Below, one piece after another: positions 46,399 through 57,330 of a DNA stretch of 64,000 bases (its first letter is position 1; every line of letters begins with the position of its first letter). The position numbers were made by a program, and so were the translations under genes. Source of the DNA: Leptobrachium leishanense (Eukaryota; Chordata; Amphibia; Anura; Megophryidae); NCBI GenBank assembly GCA_009667805.1, contig CM019069.1:97561204-97625203 (forward strand). Reading direction: 5' to 3'. Under the pieces are notes generated by a model. The model was not told where the DNA came from and did no database searches. It saw nothing but the letters and a program-made list of their open reading frames with translations.

Positions 46399-47297
46399 CA
46401 GTGGCGTCACAAGGGTGGGGGCCCTAAATTATTTTACACAAAGATATTTTACCAGCAAGGATACATTGAGATTCCTCTCATTTTCAAGTATGTCCTGGAT
46501 AGGCAAGGTCTAGGCTGGCACTTTCAAGGGGGCAGCAAAAAACAAACAAAAAAAAAACACACCACTAAAAGGGGATATTTACAGAGCACCGAAATGACGC
46601 AGACATTTCGGTGTTCTGTTGTTCCCCACACTTTGGGGAATCAAATTTCCCCGGGGAATTCTCCGCAGGGCCCCTGCAGTGCAGGGAATCAGCCACTGAA
46701 AGCCGCCGCAAACCCATCGCCAGCTGTTTTCAAAAAACACTACTGAATGAAAATGTCTGGAATTAACATAAGGTCCTATGAATAATAAAAAAGTCTGTTG
46801 CAGAAAAAAGAAAAAACGCTCTTAGAAAAATGAAAATTGGATTATTTTTTGAATTTTTTTAAAATGCCTAAAAAGATACAAAAAAAAAAAAAAGGAGACT
46901 TTTTACTACAGTTTAAAAGGAGTAAACGGTTTATTAGATACTGGATAAAAACGGGAATATTTTTGCCATTGAAAACGTATTGAGTTCACCTGAATAAACC
47001 TGCCAAATGAAAACACCGGACATCAGGACATTTCACTGCTGTTCGGTGTCTCTGAACAGATTAACCATTACTTCTCTATGGGGACTTTCAATGCCTTCGA
47101 ACAGGCACTGTACTGGCTGTCAGTTCGTCAAAATTTGTGTGTGAGCATATGAGAGAGCTCTAGCAATAAACCTCACAGTAATGTGCGCCGTGTATTATGA
47201 GCATTCAGTGTTATATGGGAGTACTGATTTACGAGTAAGTAGTTTAAAAAAAAAAAAAAAAAACTGTAAAACTCGGGGGTGGGGGGTGACACCACTG
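46399..47297. mobile_element. hAT MITE, CAGTGGCGTCAC family
   Basis: This 899-base element has ends CAGTGGCGTCACAAGGGTGG and GGGGGTGACACCACTG. It is flanked by perfect 8-base duplications TTCACAGC (46391-46398 and 47298-47305). The uninterrupted version of the target is present in the inverted Penelope-like copy at about 51515-51600. No transposase is present. Confidence 0.85.
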
Positions 47298-47305
47298 TTC
47301 ACAGC

Positions 47306-47439
47306 GATCACCATATAAGTCAAAGGGAGAGCAAATGGAAGGCACCAAGGAAGATTTGAGACTTTGAAAAGATGTGAGAAATGTGTGGAATGTGAGGAAA
47401 TGGTGTTAAAACAACTGAGTGGTGAAGGTGACGCTGTAA
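47306..47439. mobile_element. Penelope-like element F, continuation
   Basis: The sequence ATCACCATATAAGTCAAAGG, AAGGCACCAAGGAAGAT and GTGAAGGTGACGCTGTAA is the reverse complement of 51400-51515. The Harbinger MITE at 47440 interrupts it; the flank resumes at 48826. Confidence 0.6.
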
Positions 47440-47755
47440 GGCCTGTGTCAGACGAACGCAGCGATCACATCAGTGTTGCCGCACAGTTTAACGTCCGTCA
47501 CAGCATAGAATCAGGAGCAAGAGAGACCCACACACTAAGTGCGTCCACACCGAACTGCGCACGCACATCGCACGTTGCAAACGGACGCAAGTTAGGCAAG
47601 AACGTAAAACCGCTAGACGGACACTAGGGCTGTGCAATATTGACAAAATAATCATATTGCGATTTCTTGAATGAATACTGCGATTGCGATTTTATTTGCG
47701 ATTTAGCCAATTGTTTTTGCTTTTTCAAACATGCTACATACATTCTAAATGTATA

Positions 47756-48296
47756 CTGCCCCAGCACATGGAAACACTGCCCCGGCACATGGATACACTG
47801 CCCCGGCACATGGATACACTGCCCCGGCACATGGATACACTGCCCCGGCTCATGGATACACTGCCCCGGCTCATGGATACACTGCCCCGGCTCATGGATA
47901 CACTGCCCCGGCTCATGGATACACTGCCCCGGCTCATGGATACACTGCCCCGGCTCATGGATACACTGCCCCGGCTCATGGATACACTGCCCCGGCTCAT
48001 GGATACACTGCCCCGGCTCATGGATACACTGCCCCGGCTCATGGATACACTGCCCCGGCTCATGGATACACTGCCCCGGCTCATGGATACACTGCCCCGG
48101 CTCATGGATACACTGCCCCGGCTCATGGATACACTGCCCCGGCTCATGGATACACTGACCCAGCTCATGGATACACTGCCCCAGCTCATGGATACACTGC
48201 CCCAGCTCATGGATACACTGCCCCAGCTCATGGATACACTGCCCCAGCTCATGGATACACTGCCCCAGCTCATGGATACACTGCCCCAGCTCACCT
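47756..48296. repeat. Minisatellite, 21-base unit CTGCCCCGGCTCATGGATACA
   Basis: About 26 near-perfect units. On the minus strand the unit reads ATCCATGAGCCGGGGCAGTGT, sharing ATCCATGAGC-GGGG with the array at 9008. Unit variants are in blocks: CGGCACATGG (first four units), CGGCTCATGG (middle), CAGCTCATGG (from about 48165). Confidence 0.96.
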
Positions 48297-48310
48297 CTGT
48301 GCGCCATGTG

Positions 48311-48458
48311 TTCGGCTCCCTGTTAACTTCCGGCGGCATGGAGCTTGGGCACTCGCCTGGGGGAACCATGTGACGAGCCGCGAGAACGCGGCTCGTCACA
48401 TGGTTCCCCCTGCGAGCACCCAAAGCACCATGCCGCCGGAAGTTAACAGGGAACCGAA
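48311..48458. repeat. Hairpin with 72-base arms
   Basis: Arms 48311-48382 and 48387-48458 share CTGTTAACTTCCGGCGGCAT and GGGGGAACCATGTGACGAGC with a four-base loop AGAA. A single arm only is present in the short family copy at 32031. Confidence 0.9.
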
Positions 48459-49026
48459 AATTGCAGCCTTATGCGATTTAGAAATTGCAGGGTCGGAAAT
48501 CGCGATTTGATTGCGATTGCAATTAATTGCACAGCCCTAACGGACACGTAGAGTGCACCACGTCCGCGTAGAGTTCTGTGTGAGTGATGGGGAGATCTCT
48601 GATGCAGCGCATTTGCGACGTCCAGCACCTTGACGCACACAATGGCTTTTCATATCCTTTTCAAATTTTTAGCATTTTTCATATTAAAATTTTATTTCCC
48701 ATAGTTCTTTTTTTTCTACGTCCGTCAAGAAAAACGTATCGTGTGGTGTCTACAGTATCTTCCGTCAGTACGTCTGTCTGCTTTGCACGCACGCAGAGTG
48801 CGTTCATCTGACATTATTAGCCTAAAATGTGTAGAGTGTGAAAGTGAATAATAGGTGAGGTGGAAAAAAAAAAAAAAGAAACAGAATGTTGAAAAAAAAA
48901 AAAAAAAAAAAAAGGGTGGTGTGATGGTGAAAGCAGTGAAAATAAAGTGTAAGCTAAATAATGCTAAGAGCAAAATTGTGGAGACCCCAAGTGTATGTTA
49001 TGGTGAAGGTGTCTTGTAAAACGAAA

Positions 49027-49559
49027 TACCGTAGATACTCGAGTATAGCGCGACCCGAATAGAACGCGATGGATAGAGATTTATAATGGAAATGAGAGAA
49101 TAGTCAAGACTCGAATAGAACGCGAGGAACAACATTTTTACTGTACCGGTAAACAATTAATATCCTTTGAGGCTCTCTTAACACAGTCAGCCTACCCCTC
49201 AGGCCAGGGCGCTCTGCTCTAGAATGATTGCAGTTGTTACCAAGTATGAAGCCACCGGACACCCGTCTTCTTTACTAGCGATTAGAGGGCCGGCGGAGGC
49301 GAGCGAGGTGAATGACTGGTCGTGATGGATCCCACCTCTTCTGAATCCGGGAGTTCCTGAAGTGTTTGCAAGCATCAAGGAGCCGGCATTCACTTCAGCG
49401 AGACTACCAGAACTTCCGGGAGACTTGGGATCCAGAGCAAGGCAAGTTTTTTTTTCCCCCTTCCATGCAATGCAGAGGTCTCGAATATAACGCTACCCCT
49501 CCAATTTAAGGTAAATTTTTGTCACCAAAATCTAGCGGTATACTCTAGTATCTACAGTA
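49027..49559. mobile_element. MITE with GTAGATACTCGAGTATA ends
   Basis: Inverted ends TACCGTAGATACTCGAGTAT and ATACTCTAGTATCTACAGTA bracket 533 bases. The CTCGAATAGAACGCG motif repeats near both ends. The superfamily is unknown to me; TA may be the target. No coding sequence. Confidence 0.6.
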
Positions 49560-49815
49560 ATCCAAAATGTGTATGCCTTAATGTAAAAAATGACTGTGCA
49601 AGGGGAGTGAAGAAAAAGGGGAAAAGGGAAAGTGGGAAAAAAGGAAATATGCAAAAAGGGGATGGGAATCCAGGGGGTGGGAGTTAGGGAAGAGAGGGAG
49701 AGAATAGAAGAAGAAGAATGGGACAGAAGTGAACAAGAGAAAAATTGGCATATAGAAGACAGAACTGTCAAAAATATTACCCTCTTCGCTGGCTAAACAA
49801 AACATATTCATTTAA

Positions 49816-50839
49816 CCCCTTAACGCCGCAGGACGTTCCATGCCGTCCTGCATTTGGCGGGCTTTAACGGCGCAGGACGGTATGGAACGTCCTCGGCGTT
49901 TGAAGCCAGATCTGCGTGGGAGCGGCTGGGCTCCTATGAAGCCTGATCTACGTTTTTTACAGCCTCCCGGCACACTGGCTCCCCATCACCAGGGGATAGA
50001 AGGCTATGGCCAGCATAACTGGAACGGTCACAGCCTGACCTTTCCAGCGATGTATGGGGGTTAACCCCTTAGCTGCCAGGTCGCGACCGGGCACTAATTT
50101 GTGCCCGATCGCGGCCTATTTCCGGTGGGGGCCGCCATCTTGGATGGCAGCCCCCACCTCTGGGTCCCTCCCCGCGCCATGATGTCAGTTAACTGGGGAA
50201 GCCCCGGGCTGCAAAAGGGATTTCTTAAGGAAATCCCATGCAGGAGATAAAGCGGTTCAAAGAACCCCCTATCTCCTGATGGGTGGCAGCTAGGTCTGAG
50301 CATGGCCTTTCCAACGATATCAAACATGACCATGTTATAAGTAAAATGAAATTGTTAAAAATAAAAATTAAAAAATGCAGCATTATTGTTCACATTTCAA
50401 TTATAAGTGTGAACAATGATACTTCAATGATTTTGTTTTTTTTGGGGGGGGGTTAGCTAAAATCACGTAATTTCTCCCCCCCCCCCCCCAAAAATAAAAA
50501 AAGGTTCCCAAGTCTACCCCATAGAATATAACCGCAAAGGATCGGATAATAAAATGCGAAAAAAATATACTTTACACACTGTGGATGATTGAAATTTTAT
50601 TAAAAATTCGCATTTTTTTTATATTTATTGTTATAGCATTCTGGCAGAAAATGATATATATATATTTATGATATATTATTAATCTGCCAAGTCTGCCGGA
50701 AAGAACAATATATAATTTGTCTGGGTGGTATAATAATACGTGACTTAAAACCGCGTTTAAACATGATGAGCAAAAACTTCAGCAAACTTCACTTCCGAAA
50801 GAGCGCCGAAGTTGTAAAATTGCTCCCATCCTTAAGGGG
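49816..50839. mobile_element. TTAA-type element (piggyBac/Kolobok-like), copy 1
   Basis: Ends CCCCTTAACGCCGCAGGAC and its inverse (CATCCTTAAGGGG) are flanked by TTAA (49812-49815 and 50840-50843). The interior GGACGTTCCATGCCGTCC palindrome and GGCCTTTCCAACGATATCAA are shared with copy 2, which lies inverted at 53466-55673. No transposase seen. Confidence 0.7.
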
Positions 50840-50843
50840 TTAA

Positions 50844-51372
50844 ACCATGTGGCACCACCGTGCTCAAAGTACAAATCCAAAATGTCTCTGTAGTAGTGCC
50901 TGTGAGCGGTCCCCCCCCCCCCGGGTGGGGGGGGGGGAATGTGGTCGATGACAATACATTTGAGCGTTGGGAGTTGATGTTGGGCCGCTAAAAAATGTTT
51001 GGCTACTGGTTTTTCTGTATGTCCATCCCTAAAAGCCGTCATTATGGCCGACCGGTGTCCTCTCATCCGGTCCCTTTGAGTGAGGTCAGTCTTTAATACA
51101 TAGGCAAGTCCGCATGGACAGGTGAATAGATAAATGGCATGCGTAGTTGTACAAATGATCCGATGACAGATTTGATATCTTTTGCCAGTATGAGGGTGAG
51201 CAAAAGAGAAGCCCGCGGTCATATGATGGCATGTGACGCAGCCAAGGCATTGGAAGCAGCCAGCTTTGATGGTTAGATTTTTAGAATATGGATGCTCTCG
51301 GGTCAGTGTGAACCAACATGTCTGACAGATTGCTAGCCCGCCGATAGAAAATTCATGGTGGTTGGGATTCAC
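50844..51372 (-). pseudogene. Penelope-like element E, zinc linker and GIY-YIG endonuclease
   Basis: This is the best-preserved Penelope-like coding piece. The minus-strand frame reads a Cys/His linker (CFQCLGCVTCHHM), then FTCPCGLAYVLKT, where the family motif is CPCGxxYVGxT, followed by the QRDRMRGHRSAI segment and KHFLAAQHQLPTLKC. This is the linker and nicking endonuclease that sit C-terminal to the Penelope reverse transcriptase. The TTAA element at 49816-50839 cuts off its C terminus, and the Gly of YVG is replaced by Leu, so it is probably inactive. Confidence 0.75.
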
Positions 51373-51990
51373 ATTGCATCAATCGCTCATTCATACACCT
51401 TTACAGCATCACCTTCACCACTCACAGTTGTTTCAACTCAAATTTCTCACACGTCTTTTCAAATGCTCACATCTTCCTTGGTGCCTTCCCTTTGACTTAT
51501 ATGGTGATCGCTGCAAAGGCATTTAGCTCATATTAAGTATCGTCATGACACACTGGCAAGTTCTATTCTTCCAGATCCAACCCTTTCCTCCAGATCCTAG
51601 TCTGTGCTTAACAGTATTCCTCCTATATTGTTGGTTCCCATTTATTACTCCCTGTTTGTGATACACACTTTGTTTTTAACATGCTGAGTTTTAGGCCTAA
51701 ACCCTCCCCTCCCGGCATCTATGTTGCTATGGTAATGCGGCCCTTTGCCATGCCCCCATGACGTCCCAACGCTCCCGGGTCTCCTGAATGCGCAGTGTAT
51801 TGCGTATTACGCCCCGGGTTGGGATTGGGTAAGTAATGTGCCCTCTGCCTATTTAAATCTTCGTTTTATACTACTGTATGCTGCCTTGATAAAGGCCTCT
51901 AGGGGCCAAAATGTTTATTTAATGCAAAGTTAATAAACTTTGATTTTTAGAGAACTGCTCGTGTGCCTCCCTCCACCATTTTTTGAGATA
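51373..51990 (-). mobile_element. Penelope-like element E, terminal repeat part
   Basis: The reverse complement matches element F (45965-46398 and 47306-47439) without the hAT and Harbinger insertions, so it is the empty-site reference for both. It includes CTTGATAAAGGCCTCTAGGG, a motif that accompanies these elements. Confidence 0.5.
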
Positions 51991-52019
51991 TAGATATATC
52001 TATATCTCAGCTCTCTTGG

Positions 52020-53125
52020 TCTCTGTGACACTACACTCGCGTGGGTCAACTCTTACCTATCCATCAGGTCCTTGTCTGTGTCCTTTGCTGACAACTCCTC
52101 CTCATTGCCTTTATCTGTTAGTGTATCTCAAGGCTCTGTCCTAGGTCCTCTGCTCTTTTCCATCTACCCCCTCCTTCCTGGGCAAAATCATTAACATCTT
52201 TGGCTTCAATTACCACCTCTATGCTGAGGATACTCAGATCTACCTCTCCACCCCTGATCGCTCTCCTCCTATCCTTTCCAAAGTCAGCGACTGTTTATCT
52301 GCCATTTCCTCCTGGATGGAATCTCACCACCAGATTAACATGTCCAAGACTGAACTACAAATTTTTCCTTCTGGTGTCTCCCCACCTCCTGACTTTTCTA
52401 TCATGGTTGAGGGTATCACCATCTCCCCATCTAGCCAGGTTCGTTGTCTCGGAGTTACACTTGATTCTGCTCTTTTCTTCACCCCCCACATTCGAACGCT
52501 TTCCTCCTCCTGCCGCTACCAACTACGTAATATTTCCAGAATTTGACCTTTTCTTACTGCTGACACCACAAAGCAACTCATCCACACCCTTGTTATCTCC
52601 CAATTTAGCTATTGTAATAATATTTTAGCTGGCTTCCCTCTCTCCTGCATCCCCCCCCCCCTACAAATCAATTCTGAATGCCTCTGCCAGGCTCATCCAC
52701 CTCACCCGCCGCTCGGTCTCTGCTGCTCCCCTCTGCAAAGCCCTTCACTGGCTCCCCATCCACTGCAGAATTTAAAATCCTTACCCTGACCTACAAAAGC
52801 TCTCACTAACTCAGCTCCACACTTAATGACCAAATACACCCCAGCCCGCACCCTAAGGTCAAACAGTGACCTGTGCCGAGCTTCTCCCCACATCGCCTCT
52901 TCCCTTGATATAGACTACAGAATTTCTCCTGCACAGCCCCAATCCTCTGGAACGCTCTCCCTCGTACGGTCAGACTTTCTCCTAGTTTCTCTTCCTTCAA
53001 CTGCTCCCTTAAGACTTTTCTATTTAAGGAAGCCTACCACCCGACTCACTGACGCAACCAGACCATCACTCCCACCTTGCAGTCCTCTCCTCCTGTTTCC
53101 ACCCCAAACCCTTCTAGATTGCGAG
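52020..53125 (+). pseudogene. L2-like LINE reverse transcriptase C-terminal fragment
   Basis: The reading [15 protein letters not shown] (near 52125) is the reverse transcriptase motif of L2/CR1-type LINEs. Then [13 protein letters not shown] is the catalytic-box region (usual form YADDTQ; here the first Asp is replaced). [20 protein letters not shown] and [18 protein letters not shown] follow. Several frameshifts occur (near 52180, 52620, 52760). The fragment ends with TAGATTGCGAGTTCCCACC, the start of the L2-type tail seen at 785, 8220 and 56088. It is a 5'-truncated, inactive insertion. Confidence 0.8.
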
Positions 53126-53159
53126 TTCCCACCTGTACTGGTAAGAGAAAGAGAGAGAG

Positions 53160-53437
53160 ACCCCAGACGGAATAATCGGGCAGAGTTTGAGATCTTGCAA
53201 GTTCGCGGCTGGGAGCTTCCCAACGAGCGGCTGCTTTAAGACTTTGCTGGCAGCGCTCATTGGAGATGGCCAGCTGCAGGGGCCTGTCCGAATGCAGTTA
53301 GAGCATTCGGACAGCTGCCCCAAACGCTCGGATGCCGGTAAACCAGCTCAGTGCTGGTTTCCGGTATCAGCACGAGTACTAAGTACTCGTGCAAATACCG
53401 GTATCGGCACCTATACTAGTAACGGTGCATCCTTACA
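53160..53437. mobile_element. hAT MITE, CACCGATACC family, partial
   Basis: The blocks CCCAACGAGCGGCTGC, GGCAGCGCTCATTGGAGATG, CTGCAGGGGCCTGTCCGAAT and TGCCGGTAAACCAGCTCAG match 29330-29440 and its inverse. The end CGGTGCATCCTTAC is a mutated terminal repeat. The other half of the element is missing. Confidence 0.6.
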
Positions 53438-53615
53438 TTACGTCTTACAGTATTTCCCTGTTTAACCTCTTCACTGCTGAGCCATTTCACCTGTGTGCTG
53501 AGGTCATTTTACTAATCATGTTTAAACGTGATTTGAAGTCACGTTTTATTCTACGACTCAGACAAATTATATATTCTTTTTTGGCAGACTCGGCAGATTC
53601 ATAGTATATCATTAA

Positions 53616-54233
53616 CAGGGCTTGATAAATTTGCTTTGAATCTAGGAGCAAGCTACAAAAGTTAGGAGCCAACGTTTCAGCAAGGATTCGCCTTTATCAA
53701 GCTATACCTTGATAAAGGCGAATCCTCGCTGTAACGTTGGGAACCTTGCCTCTGCATCTGGGAGTTGGTTTGTACTGACCCAAATTATGATTTTAGCTGT
53801 TTATATGAATTTATCACTTTGTTACCTGGTGCTTTTTGCTGTTAGGTATTTTTTGTGCATGTGGTCTTTTGGCTACTTTTTTGAGCCTAGAAGTGTAGAC
53901 CGTTGCTGGTCTAATATCAGTTTGGCCACTCAGATATAATATTTGTGTTGTTAACATCTGCACATTGTGACATTGGTCTGTTGTCATTGGACACCCTATT
54001 TAACCACTAAAGACACACACATAACAGGCCATATATAAAAATACTTACACTAGGGCTGGATATATTTACATTAAATGTTGGAGACAGGAAAAAAAACATT
54101 GAAGCCAACTAGAAGTTTTTAGATGCCAAAAAGACTGCTTTTAGATTGGTGTAAAATAAACTGGAAATTTAGGAGCCAGTAGTAAAATTTGAAGAGCCAG
54201 TGGCTACCAGGCTCCTGAGTTTGTCAAGCCCTG
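53616..54233. mobile_element. hAT-type MITE, CAGGGCTTGACAAA family
   Basis: This 618-base element has ends CAGGGCTTGATAAATTTGC and AGTTTGTCAAGCCCTG. The flanking 8-mers ATCATTAA and CATTATTA share only CATTA, so the target duplication is imperfect. Copy 1 of the host element lacks it at the equivalent place (near 50670). Confidence 0.7.
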
Positions 54234-54799
54234 CATTATTATAATGTATTTGTCATGCCCTGCCTGAATATTCTAACAAAAAATGCAATGAAATTTGAAT
54301 TTATAATTTGTTTTTAAAAAAAAAACACAACTACAGCATGTAAAGGGATTTTATTTTTCACATCATCCGAGACTTGGCGGTTATAGATTCTGTGGGGTAT
54401 GCTCGTTAAAAACCATTAGAAATGGGAGATCGTTACGTGATTTTTAGACAAAACCCCATAGAAATAATAGTTAGTGCAGCATCATTGTTCACATGATTGA
54501 AATGAGAACAATATTGCTGCATAATATTTTTTTATTATTTTTCTTTTTAACTTTGAACATGGTCATGTTTTGTATCATTGGAAAGGCCATGCTCTGGCCT
54601 TTCCAATGAAATCAAACATGCCCCATCTAGCTGCCACCGTTCGGGAGATATGGGTTCCTTTGAACCCCCATATCTCCACCATAGGATTTCCTTAGGAGAT
54701 AACCGGGCAGCTAGGAGTTTCCTGCCTAACTGATGTCATCGCACCATGCACGATGACATCAGATGACGAGGGGGACCCAGAGGTAAAGCTGCCATCCAA

Positions 54800-55232
54800 G
54801 GCTAATGTCTGACGAACGCAGTCTGGGCGTGCATAACGGACAGATGTACTGGCAGAAGATACTGTAGACACCACATGGTCCGTTTATCTTGACCGACATA
54901 GAAAGAAAAAAAAGGAATTATGGGAAATAAAATTGTGAAAAGGACATGAAAAGCCATTTTGTGCGTCAAGGTGCTGGACGTCGCAAATGCGCTGCGTCTG
55001 ACATCTCATTACTCACACAGAACGCTACGCGGACGTGGCACACTCTGCGTGTCAGTGGTAGCGGGTTTACGTTCTTGCCAAACTTGCGTCCATTTGCCAC
55101 GTGCTTTGTGCATGCGCAGCTTGGTGCGCATGTACGGTGTGTGGGTCTCTATTGCTCATGATTCTATGCTACGACGGACATCAAACTGTGCAGCAACACG
55201 GACGTGATAACTGCGTTCGTCTGACGCCGGCC
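54800..55232. mobile_element. Harbinger-type MITE, copy 4
   Basis: This 433-base element has ends GGCTAATGTCTGACGAACGC and GCGTTCGTCTGACGCCGGCC. It is flanked by CAA and TAA (one mismatch). It separates GCTGCCATCC from GATGGCAGCCCCC of the host TTAA element. Confidence 0.75.
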
Positions 55233-55689
55233 TAAGATGGCAGCCCCCACCAGAACTAGGCCGCGATCCAGCGCTGGATCGCAGACCGGCACCTCAGGGA
55301 TTAATATCAGGTATCGCTTGAAAGGGGAGACTCTCCCCTTTTCAGCAGTGCCTGGCTTTACCCTCTACCTCCTCCCAATCAGGAAAGAGGTATCCGAAAG
55401 GACCACCCCCCCCCCCTCCTTACAGGCGACCTTCCTGCTTTGCAGGGTGGCCGCATGAAAATCACATTGCATCCGACACGATGACGTCATTATGCCGGGA
55501 GGAGTACCGTGGAGGGGCCTGACATCAGGTAAGCCAGACCACCGTGGGACTTCACCCCAACAGGTTGGGATTTCCCGCAGGGCCGCCGAATGAACATGAC
55601 GTGTGGGGGACATCCTCAGCATGCTGTGGGGACATCCCAGGACGTCCCCCACACGTCACACGCAGTGAAGGGGTTAAACTTGTCAAACT

Positions 55690-56087
55690 GAATCACTGAC
55701 AATCAGGGCATTTCACTGATTATCTATTCAGAGGCGCTGAACTGCAGTAACGCTTCTCTATGGGGCAATTTTGATACTGCCAAAGATCACTAATCTGCAC
55801 TGTATTTCGCCGTCAATTCACCCGTATTTAGCAAATTGACAGTTTAGGATGCAATTACACAAGCACATCTGTAGCGACCCCTCCAAGCGTCCGTCGCAGA
55901 ATTACGATGGCTCGACTGTGAGGGCCACACAGTGTAACGTGCGTAAAAGTATCACACATTACAACGGGCATGGTGAAACCCTGTCAACACTACGACAGAC
56001 GGACCTATAAAGCGCAAAGCACACTACTGTGCACTAAGCGAGGTGGCCACACTGGTGTCCAAGCAAAGAGAATGTCCATTCCCTCTA
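55690..56087. other. Unassigned intron 1 sequence
   Basis: No gene or bounded repeat recognised. Confidence 0.3.
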
Positions 56088-56232
56088 GACTGTAAGCTCC
56101 TATGAGCAGGGCCCTCTACCCCTCTTGTTTCCATCTTACGTCTGTTTATTTGTATTTCGTTCCCTTTGGTTATTGTAAAACGCTGCGGAAACTGTTAGCC
56201 CTATATAAAATGATGACAATAATAATAATTCT
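56088..56232 (+). repeat. L2-type LINE 3' tail
   Basis: The sequence CTAGACTGTAAGCTCCTATG, then AAACGCTGCGGAAACTGTT and AGCCCTATATAAA with an ATAATAATAAT end. This is the most complete tail in the window. Confidence 0.6.
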
Positions 56233-56544
56233 CACAGACGTTCCCTCTACGCTCGTGTGACCGCAGCCTTAGCAAATAGATAAACGGTCACAAAATTACA
56301 CCGTGCTGTGAAATTCACCATTCGTTGGCAAGATCGCCGCTTACTGAATAATCCCGTGTGTGGCCAGGGAATTTCTTCGGAAAAAAAAAAGGAGGGGGGG
56401 GGGGGTCACCAGACAGCCACTCACCAAATCCGTGCAAAGTTTGTGTAAAACAGCTGCAGGACCTTCCACATTTTGGAAGCCCTGAGCTGATAAGACAAGT
56501 ATTTCCAAAAAAATAAAAATTGGGCAAATGCTGTCAGCAGCATC

Positions 56545-56600
56545 TACTAAATTATTATGCAATTCTTTGAATTGCTGTGATGTGCAAGTGGCTTCTGCAA
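56545..56600 (-). repeat. Repeat family G fragment
   Basis: CTTTGAATTGCTGTGATGTG and CAAGTGGCTTCTGCAATAAT are the inverse of 28798-28850. Confidence 0.55.
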
Positions 56601-57097
56601 TAATATATATATATATATTTATTTTATAGTTATTTAAAAAACAATAAAAAGAACTCCTTACCATAGGCAAAGTGTCAAGATTTAAAGGATTTTGTGGTGA
56701 AATGTCCCACGGTGCCAAGTGCAATACAGCAATTGAAAGTGTAGGACATGTCAAAAGTACACATAAAAACGGACAATAATAGGGGGTGACTATATACCGT
56801 TCCACACAAAGTGATGCCGGTTAGAGACGTGTGACACGTACATAAGGTGGAAAGCATCAGGGGACACAAACAAAAACATAGCAAAATGTAGGATGCAGGG
56901 CGGATTATTGCGGTGTTCGAAACAATGTGGAACATTCCAGTACAATAAGCTTTAACGAAGAAGCCTTACAGAAACGTGCTCACACACAGACATAACGGCC
57001 AAATAGCCACACACTTGAAAACGCACGAAAATCATCACACTAAGCACAAAATGAGATCGATCTATTTTAAAAATAAAAAAGACTATCTCCCACTCAC

Positions 57098-57116
57098 TGT
57101 TCCTAATGATTTCCAT
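57098..57116 (-). CDS. PARN: PARN coding exon 1 (start codon)
   Basis: This short coding stretch reads MEIIRN plus one base of Asn7, then donor GTGAGT. That base completes the first codon of exon 2 and gives the vertebrate PARN N terminus. The ATG context GAAGAATGG has A at -3 and G at +4, a strong initiation context. The exon presumably continues upstream as 5' UTR to about 57180. It is 27.0 kb from exon 2. Confidence 0.93.
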
Positions 57117-57330
57117 TCTTCCAAATCCTGCACAGACAGAGTAAAGCTGCCAAAACCTTTAACTCCTCCCCGGGGTAACACTTCCGGGTCTTAGAACCTC
57201 AAGCCGAGTCCATACACCAAACACCGCCTTTTGAACTGGGCGTGTCTCCTAGCACGCACCCAATCGTTTTCTGGCGTTACTCAGGGAGCGTGGTAAAAGT
57301 TCCTGTCAGGAGTTGGAGCGTGTGATGATT
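57117..57330 (-). promoter_or_regulatory. PARN promoter and 5' UTR
   Basis: This is a GC-richer island in AT-rich surroundings without a TATA box. On the minus strand a CCCGGAAGT motif (57180-57188) fits an ETS/GABP site about 65 bases upstream of the ATG. A CCAAT motif (plus strand, 57259-57263) and GGGCGTGTC (about 57239) follow. Such TATA-less ETS promoters are often bidirectional. In human the head-to-head neighbour of PARN is BFAR; a possible noncoding first exon on the plus strand could end at CTTATCTG/GTAATG near 57341, which is inference only. Confidence 0.6.

Larger units (their letters stand above)
47625..48539. mobile_element. hAT MITE, TAGGGCTGTGCAAT family, with hairpin and minisatellite
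   Basis: This 915-base element has ends TAGGGCTGTGCAATATTG and AATTGCACAGCCCTA. It is flanked by perfect 8-base duplications ACGGACAC (47617-47624 and 48540-48547). Relative to the short copy at 32031-32351 it is inverted and carries a full hairpin (48311-48458) plus a 26-unit array (47756-48296). It is nested inside Harbinger copy 3. Confidence 0.92.
47440..48822. mobile_element. Harbinger-type MITE, copy 3 (carrying a hAT)
   Basis: Ends GGCCTGTGTCAGACGAACGC and GCGTTCATCTGACATTATTAG (one end) are flanked by TAA on both sides (47437-47439 and 48823-48825). Removing the nested hAT and its duplication leaves about 460 bases, close to the 412-433 of the other copies. Confidence 0.75.
53466..55673. 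mobile_element. TTAA-type element (piggyBac/Kolobok-like), copy 2
   Basis: Ends CCTCTTCACTGCTGAGCC and CGCAGTGAAGGGG are flanked by TTAA (53462-53465 and 55674-55677). It is inverted relative to copy 1 at 49816 and shares GACAAATTATATATT and TTTAAACG-type blocks. It contains a nested hAT (53616-54233) and a Harbinger MITE (54800-55232). Confidence 0.65.

Noticed and set aside
47624..48510. Four overlapping open frames of 227-253 codons on both strands
   Set aside because: Translation of the 21-base minisatellite inside a hAT. A unit length divisible by three keeps every frame open.
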